Source: SIG565 sp045647785 | Lineage (GTDB): Bacteria; Bacillota; Clostridia; Oscillospirales; Acutalibacteraceae | DNA: 10,138 bases | Assembly (NCBI GenBank): GCA_045647785.1 | Contig: JAZRMU010000028.1 | Location: 1 to 10,138, forward strand | Direction of reading: 5' to 3' | Made by a program: the position numbers and the translations under genes | Shown: in pieces, positions 5,286 through 10,138 of the stretch | Layout: each line of letters begins with the position of its first letter | Position numbering within the stretch: the first letter of the stretch is position 1 | Notes under the pieces: generated by a model | The model's database searches: none | Told to the model about the DNA's origin: nothing | Seen by the model: only the letters and a program-made list of their open reading frames with translations

Positions 5286-7592
5286 TTACTTTTTAGCCTT
5301 TGCCGCTTGGCGAGTTTTTAATTTAACCCAAAGCGGAATTGAAATAAACAGTGAGGATAACGAACCCGATACCAAACCGAATGCCATCGGAATTGCAAAG
5401 CTGCGAAGCGTTGTAAGACCAAATATTTCGGCAACTACTATAATTGTTATAACCGCAAGAACGGTTGTTATAGTGGTAATCAATGTACGGGTTTTTACAG
5501 CATTCAGGCTCTCGTTTGCAAGCGACTCAAGCGACTGATTCGGGAACAGCTTTTTGTTCTCTCTTATTCGGTCGTAGATAACGATGGTATCGTTGAGTGA
5601 ATAGCCGAGCAATGTCAGAATTACGGCGATGAGGTTTGAATCAACCTGCAGACCGAACATTGTGCAAGCGAGGAAAGCTACGATACAGTCGAGCAGCAAT
5701 GCAATATACGCCATAAGCGCTGCCGACACGCCGCCGATATTTTTAAAGCGGAAGCCAACATAGATTACAACGCCGACACCCGCAAGCAGCACAGCAACAA
5801 GGCTCTTTGCAAAAAATGCACCTGCTATAGTGGGGCTTACAGAGTTGGAATCGTATAGCTCGATTTTATTATCCTTATAGGTATCTTTCAGCTTGGTTGT
5901 CAGATTTTCCTGCAGCTCAGCAGAAAGCGAATTATTGCCCTGAACCGAAATCACAACCTGCTTTGAGCTGCCGCTCATATCGGTAGCAGTAGTAACCGAA
6001 ACCTTTTCGAAAAGAGTTTCCTCTGCCAGCTTTTCAACTGCTGCCTCATCGATATCACCTGTATACGAGTATGATACGCGAGCGCCGCCCGAGAAGTTGA
6101 TATCAAGATTAACACCCAAAATGGCTGTGAGAACAACACCAACAACAATTATCGCAGCATATGCAATTAAAGCGGGCTTTAACAGTTTCTTGAAATCAAG
6201 CACAAGTTTCTTTTTCTCGGCCTTTTCTCCGCCATAAAGCCACGGATTGCGAAGTGCCTTGAAGCGGGAAAGACTCTTGAGCATTCTGCCTGTTGCCCAA
6301 ACACCCATAATAAGGTTGAATACAACGCCCACTATTAATGTATAGCCAAAGGAGAATATTGAGCCGGTGATAGATGAGCCAAGGAACGGGAACAGGAGGC
6401 TGAAGCCCTTGGCAAGCAGACTGTCAGGTGTGCCGAAGGCTGCCATAAGAACGAGGGATATAATAACGATAGTAACATTACCGTCAAGCACGGCGCTCCA
6501 GCTGTTGCTATAGCCTGCAGCGATAGCTCCGTCGAGTGTTTTGCCGTTTTTAAACTCATCGCGGATACGCTCGAATGCGATAACATTCGCGTCAACGCCA
6601 ACACCGATGGAAAGAATGATACCTGCAATACCGGGAACGGTTAATGTGAAGCTATCGAAGGCGGGGAAATAACCCGAGGTGCAAGCGATAACGCCCGCAA
6701 CCTGACCGATAAGTCCAAGGGACGCTATAACACCCGGCAAACGGTAGCGCAAAATCATAAGAATGCAAACTGCCGCAAAGGCAATGGCGCCCGCTACGAG
6801 CATTACATTAAGTGCATTTGAGCCGAGTGTCGGCGAAATAATCTGCAGCTTATCCTTATCAACTGTCATAGCAAATGGCAAAGAGCCCGCATTGATTTTA
6901 TCGGCAAGCTCGGTTGCATATTCCTGTGTAAAGGGCTGTGAGCCACCCTCAATAACCGCATTATTGGTAGTGATTTGCTCCGTAACATTTACGGTGGACA
7001 CAAGGTCGTTGTCCATCCAGATAGAGATAGTTTTATATTTGCCTGTTGCTTCGGCAAACTTGGCAGTACCTGCGCTTGTAAAGTTAAGGGCAACTACCGG
7101 CTCTGCATCCTCGGTGTATCTCACATCAGCCGATTCGATATCAGCGCTGCCTGCAAGCAGAACGCTGTTTACATCCTCATTAGCGCAGAACTTGAGAACG
7201 GCGGTTTCGCCGAGCTCTGATATTGCCTTTTCGGCATCGAAATCGCTTTCATCAGCACTCCAGGGAAAACGCACGATTACCTGCTTGTTGACATTGTCGG
7301 AATAAACCTCGTAGTCGGTTATGTTCTTGCTTACAAGACGGGTTTCGATAACCTCTTTTGCCGCGGCGATATCCTGTGCGGTTATTTCCACACCCTCGAT
7401 ATCGGGCGAATATACAGCCTCAACACCACCCGAGATATCAATACCCCAGCGGATGTCCTCGGCTCCTTTTACATAAACCATACGGGTGTCGCCATAGTAG
7501 TTTTCAATTCCGAAAAATGCCGTTAATGTGAGCGCTGCTATTAAAAACAGAATCACAAAAAAGGTAATTTTCGAGGTTTTTTTATTCTTCAT
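5286..7592 (-). CDS. secDF: Fused protein translocase subunit SecD-SecF
   Basis: An inner-membrane partner of SecYEG that uses the proton gradient to pull exported proteins out of the channel. The 768-residue length and 12 expected membrane segments fit the single-chain SecDF. SecD half: first membrane segment at about 8-29, the conserved GIDISGG (50-56), a large extracytoplasmic P1 domain to about residue 260, then a membrane bundle containing GVGVDANVIAFERIRDEF (330-347), with Asp334 in the position of the proton-path aspartate. SecF half from about residue 465: membrane segment 473-493, NFSGGARV (499-506), a smaller external domain, then a second bundle with GYSLNDTIVIYDRIREN (663-679), including Asp668. 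Nothing essential is missing. It begins 5 bases after the aminotransferase stop. The usual neighbour yajC is not in this window. Confidence 0.96.
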   Translation of the reverse strand: MKNKKTSKITFFVILFLIAALTLTAFFGIENYYGDTRMVYVKGAEDIRWGIDISGGVEAVYSPDIEGVEITAQDIAAAKEVIETRLVSKNITDYEVYSDNVNKQVIVRFPWSADESDFDAEKAISELGETAVLKFCANEDVNSVLLAGSADIESADVRYTEDAEPVVALNFTSAGTAKFAEATGKYKTISIWMDNDLVSTVNVTEQITTNNAVIEGGSQPFTQEYATELADKINAGSLPFAMTVDKDKLQIISPTLGSNALNVMLVAGAIAFAAVCILMILRYRLPGVIASLGLIGQVAGVIACTSGYFPAFDSFTLTVPGIAGIILSIGVGVDANVIAFERIRDEFKNGKTLDGAIAAGYSNSWSAVLDGNVTIVIISLVLMAAFGTPDSLLAKGFSLLFPFLGSSITGSIFSFGYTLIVGVVFNLIMGVWATGRMLKSLSRFKALRNPWLYGGEKAEKKKLVLDFKKLLKPALIAYAAIIVVGVVLTAILGVNLDINFSGGARVSYSYTGDIDEAAVEKLAEETLFEKVSVTTATDMSGSSKQVVISVQGNNSLSAELQENLTTKLKDTYKDNKIELYDSNSVSPTIAGAFFAKSLVAVLLAGVGVVIYVGFRFKNIGGVSAALMAYIALLLDCIVAFLACTMFGLQVDSNLIAVILTLLGYSLNDTIVIYDRIRENKKLFPNQSLESLANESLNAVKTRTLITTITTVLAVITIIVVAEIFGLTTLRSFAIPMAFGLVSGSLSSLFISIPLWVKLKTRQAAKAKK

Positions 7593-7597
7593 TTTTA

Positions 7598-8872
7598 TTA
7601 CCTCCCAAGCAGCTTTTCGAGCGCCGCTAACTGAACTGTGTTAACAAGTATATCCGAAGCCGCCTTCACCTGCTCAACCGCGGGATAAGAGGGGGCGATA
7701 CGAATTGTGCTGTCCTTCGGGTCCTTTCCATAGGGGTAGGTAGCGCCAACGGCGGTGAGCTTGAGGCCTGCCTCTCGGCACAGCTCCTCTACCCTTTTGG
7801 CTGTACCCTCCATTACATTAAGACAGATGAAATATCCGCCGCGCGGCTCGGTCCAACGGGCAATTTCCTTGCCACCGAGGTCGCGCTCGAGTGCTTCGAG
7901 CACCGCTTCGAATTTAGGTCTTAAAATTTCGGCGTGTTTTTTCATATGATTCTTAAGCACATCGAAATTCGGGAACATTCTCGCGTGTCGCAGCTGATTC
8001 AGCTTATCGGGACCGATTGTCTGGTATCCCATACGCTTTTTGAGCAGCGCAACATTCTTGGGACTTGCGCCCTCTGCCGCTACGCCGGCACCCGGGAAGG
8101 AGATTTTGGAGGTTGAGGTAAACATTATAAAGTTATCCTCGTTTCCGTATTTCAGCGCCTCCTCATATACATTAAGCAGAGTGTCTCCGTTTTCATAAAT
8201 ATCGTGGATAGCGTATGCATTATCCCACATAACGCGGAAGTCGCGTGCGGCAGGCTTCATAGCTGCCATTCGGCGAACAACGCGGTCCGAATAGGTTATA
8301 CCCTCGGGATTCGAGTATTTGGGAACGCACCACATACCCTTAACCTTTTCGTCCTTTATTAACTCCTCAACCACATCCATATCGGGACCCTCGGGAGTGT
8401 TTGGAACGGCTATCATTTCTATACCGAAATGCTCGCATATTGCAAAATGGCGGTCGTATCCCGGACTCGGACACAAAAACTTAATTCCGCCCTGCAAAAG
8501 CCAGGGCTCGCCACCCATACCGTGGGTCATAGCCTGCGCTATGGTATCAAACATCATATTAAGCGACGAGTTGCCGCCAACGATTATCTGCGAATGGTCA
8601 ATCCCCAATATGTGCGAGAACAGGTACTTAAGCTCGATAAGTCCGTCAAGTCCGCCATAATTTCGGCAGTCTGTTCCCTCGCAGTTTTTGAAGCCTGTGC
8701 TATTGCCGACGAGATCGAAAATCTGTGAGCTTGAATCCATTTGGTCAAATCCGGGCTTGCCGCGGGTCATATCTAATGTTGTACCCATAGCACGCAGCCC
8801 ATCATACTGCGCTTTAACGCATTTATACTCGAGCTCCAGCTGCTCGGCTGTCATTTTAAGATAACTTGACAT
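7598..8872 (-). CDS. Aspartate aminotransferase, type Ic (PF12897 family)
   Basis: A PLP-dependent fold type I aminotransferase, 424 residues, expected to interconvert aspartate and 2-oxoglutarate with oxaloacetate and glutamate in the cytosol. The N-terminal TRGKPG (36-41), GGNSSLNMMFDT (99-110), CPSPGYDRHF (134-143), YSNPEG (186-191), WDNAYAIHD (216-224) and STSKISFPGAG (253-263) blocks are characteristic. Lys256 should form the Schiff base with PLP, Asp217 should contact the pyridine nitrogen, and the Arg in STIRIAPSYP near the C-terminus should hold the substrate carboxylate. The overall pattern fits the PF12897 group that includes mycobacterial Rv3722c, an aspartate aminotransferase, rather than classical AspC. 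The substrate is inferred from the family. A GGAGGG ribosome binding site lies 6 bases before the ATG. It is the first gene of an operon with secDF. Confidence 0.92.
   Translation of the reverse strand: MSSYLKMTAEQLELEYKCVKAQYDGLRAMGTTLDMTRGKPGFDQMDSSSQIFDLVGNSTGFKNCEGTDCRNYGGLDGLIELKYLFSHILGIDHSQIIVGGNSSLNMMFDTIAQAMTHGMGGEPWLLQGGIKFLCPSPGYDRHFAICEHFGIEMIAVPNTPEGPDMDVVEELIKDEKVKGMWCVPKYSNPEGITYSDRVVRRMAAMKPAARDFRVMWDNAYAIHDIYENGDTLLNVYEEALKYGNEDNFIMFTSTSKISFPGAGVAAEGASPKNVALLKKRMGYQTIGPDKLNQLRHARMFPNFDVLKNHMKKHAEILRPKFEAVLEALERDLGGKEIARWTEPRGGYFICLNVMEGTAKRVEELCREAGLKLTAVGATYPYGKDPKDSTIRIAPSYPAVEQVKAASDILVNTVQLAALEKLLGR
7600..7606 (-). promoter_or_regulatory. secDF ribosome binding site inside the aminotransferase stop region
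   Basis: On the - strand, GGGAGGT (7606-7600) precedes the secDF ATG by 7 bases. Its bases form the last sense codons (Gly-Arg) and the first base of the TAA stop of the aminotransferase gene. Ribosomes finishing the upstream gene would sit on this site, which implies translational coupling. Confidence 0.8.
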
Positions 8873-8909
8873 AATTTACCCTCCAAGGTAGATATATATT
8901 AACTATTTT

Positions 8910-8938
8910 ACTATACTATAAAAGTATGATTTTTTCAA
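8910..8938 (-). promoter_or_regulatory. Promoter for the aminotransferase-secDF operon
   Basis: On the - strand, TTGAAA (8938-8933) and TATAGT (8915-8910) are 17 bases apart. Each hexamer differs from the consensus by one base. The predicted leader is about 30 bases long and includes the ribosome binding site at 8884-8879. Confidence 0.7.
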
Positions 8939-8962
8939 GTGTTTCATTAAAAATTTACATCC

Positions 8963-8991
8963 TTGCAAAATATATTTATATATGGTATGCT
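8963..8991 (+). promoter_or_regulatory. Promoter for the PIG-L family gene
   Basis: TTGCAA (8963-8968) and TATGCT (8986-8991) are separated by 17 bases, and a TGG directly before the -10 gives an extended -10 element. It lies 30 bases upstream of the ATG at 9021 and is divergent from the aminotransferase promoter, with 24 bases between the two -35 elements. Confidence 0.65.
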
Positions 8992-9020
8992 TAATTTATT
9001 GCAAAGAAAGAGAGGATTTT

Positions 9021-10138
9021 ATGAAAATTAAGCATTTTTTATGTGCTACGGTTGGCGCGTTGCTGCTTTTGGGCTCTTTAACGCCTACCGCAAACGCTGC
9101 AGGGCTAGATTATGCCTTTGATAAGGATGTTCGCACACGAGCCGATATAAAATCCGTAACACTTCCCGCCGACACCACCGAATATGTGAATATTATCTAC
9201 TGGGAAACTCCGACCGATTTCACGGTGAGCTGTGCTAATAAAAGCGAAAGCTTTGCAGGCGAATTTTTGCACCGCGCGATAAAGCTTTCCGAGCCTTTTT
9301 CAGGAGATATTACCATAACCTTCGAAAAAACAGTTGCCATTTCCGAAATTGAAATAGCAGCAGTTGTGCCTGAAACCGCGCAGTTCTGGCAGCAAAATGA
9401 CAGTGCTTGCGATCTGCTCCTGTTTTCAACCCACGCCGATGATGAACAGCTTTTCTTTGCAGGCGTTCTACCGCTTTATGCCACTAATAAAAACTGCGAG
9501 ACGCAGGTGGTTTATTTCACTAATCATTACGACTGGCCCGTGCGCCGCCACGAGATGCTAAACGGTCTTTGGACGGTGGGTGTTACCCGCTATCCCGTTT
9601 GGAGCGACTTTCCCGATGCGTATGCGACCTCTCGCCAAATGGCGGTGAACAACCTTGAAAAGGCAGGCTACAGCGAGGCTGATGCGCTGAATTTTCAAAT
9701 TGAACAAATCCGTCGATTCCGCCCGCAGGTAATTCTAGGGCACGATTTGGCGGGGGAATACGGACACGGACAGCATATTTTAAATGCTACGCTGCTGGTC
9801 GATGCAGTAAAATCGGCGGGTGATAGCACCGCGCATCCCACAAGCGCCAAAAAATACGGGACACACGACACACCGAAATTATATTTACATCTATATCCGG
9901 AAAACTCCATTACACTTGACCTCGACACACCAATAGCCGGTATTGGCAAAACACCATATCAGCTCTCGCGTGAAGGATACGGCAAGCACCGTTCGCAAGC
10001 CGACTTTTGGTTCACAGCATGGCTGTGCGGCTCAAACAATGAATATACCAGTGCTACGCAAATAAATAAGTATTCCCCAACCCTTTGGGGGCTTTACCAT
10101 TCGGCGGTAGGACCGGACACGAACAAAAACGATATTTT
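9021..10138 (+). CDS. Exported PIG-L/LmbE-family deacetylase (3' truncated by window edge)
   Basis: An open frame of 372 complete codons that runs off the right edge. Residues 1-26 form a signal peptide: Lys residues, a hydrophobic core containing GALLLLGS, and an ANA cleavage motif before Ala27. Residues 28 to about 125 look beta-rich and unassigned. The catalytic domain then begins with LLLFSTHADDEQLFFAG; His138, Asp140, Asp141 and Glu142 match the zinc-binding HPDDE motif of PIG-L proteins, with Ala in place of Pro. The second family signature, GEYGHGQHILNA (245-256), carries further metal-site histidines at 249 and 252. Family members are zinc-dependent N-acetylglucosaminyl or other amide deacetylases (PIG-L, MshB, BshB, LmbE). 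Export suggests a cell-wall or environmental glycan substrate rather than a cytosolic thiol. The ATG has AGAGAGGA close upstream. The specific substrate is unknown. Confidence 0.88.
   Translation, partial: MKIKHFLCATVGALLLLGSLTPTANAAGLDYAFDKDVRTRADIKSVTLPADTTEYVNIIYWETPTDFTVSCANKSESFAGEFLHRAIKLSEPFSGDITITFEKTVAISEIEIAAVVPETAQFWQQNDSACDLLLFSTHADDEQLFFAGVLPLYATNKNCETQVVYFTNHYDWPVRRHEMLNGLWTVGVTRYPVWSDFPDAYATSRQMAVNNLEKAGYSEADALNFQIEQIRRFRPQVILGHDLAGEYGHGQHILNATLLVDAVKSAGDSTAHPTSAKKYGTHDTPKLYLHLYPENSITLDLDTPIAGIGKTPYQLSREGYGKHRSQADFWFTAWLCGSNNEYTSATQINKYSPTLWGLYHSAVGPDTNKNDI

Noticed and set aside
6763..7305. A 180-codon + strand open frame opposite secDF
   Set aside because: It is fully antisense to the conserved SecD P1 domain and shows no independent coding signal.
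9695..9949. An 84-codon - strand open frame inside the PIG-L gene
   Set aside because: The + strand frame carries the catalytic signatures of the deacetylase here; the reverse frame has no support.

Overview
The window looks like chromosomal DNA of a low-to-moderate-GC Firmicute, most likely of class Clostridia (Oscillospiraceae/Ruminococcaceae-like). The signs are a fused SecD-SecF protein, a type A RNase P RNA, strong AGGAGG-type ribosome binding sites, TTGACA/TATAAT promoters, and a P-loop ATPase of a clostridial/bacillar family (PRK06851). The genus cannot be fixed from the sequence alone.

Left end (1 to about 1354, + strand): an AT-rich cassette of short, acidic, tightly packed genes. 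It holds the tail of an unknown gene, a 114-residue acidic protein, a DUF3846 protein with an extra C-terminal module, and a 56-residue protein. DUF3846 proteins are common in conjugative elements and phages of gut Firmicutes. Codon use (AAA, GAA, TTA, ATA) differs visibly from the genes to the right. I read this as the end of an integrated element or accessory island. Positions 1355-1571 are a gene-free border with several hairpins and a 13-bp inverted repeat enclosing two copies of an 11-bp direct repeat, a possible recombination or protein-binding site.

Core block (1572-4083, - strand): lysS (lysyl-tRNA synthetase) lies downstream of greA (transcript cleavage factor) in a probable operon with a hairpin between them. 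A perfect consensus promoter precedes greA. Upstream of that is rnpB, the RNase P RNA, with its own strong promoter.

Middle (4167-5231, + strand): a P-loop ATPase of unknown role made of two related halves, the second with a ruined nucleotide-binding loop. It converges on secDF, and a bidirectional terminator separates them.

Right block: aspartate aminotransferase (type Ic) and secDF form a two-gene - strand operon in which the secDF ribosome binding site is built into the last codons of the aminotransferase. A divergent promoter region (8873-9020) also serves a + strand gene for an exported PIG-L/LmbE-type deacetylase, which runs off the right end of the window.

Apart from the left cassette and its border, this is ordinary housekeeping DNA: translation, transcription, tRNA maturation, secretion and aspartate metabolism. 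I found no defence system, CRISPR array, tRNA, rRNA or insertion sequence.
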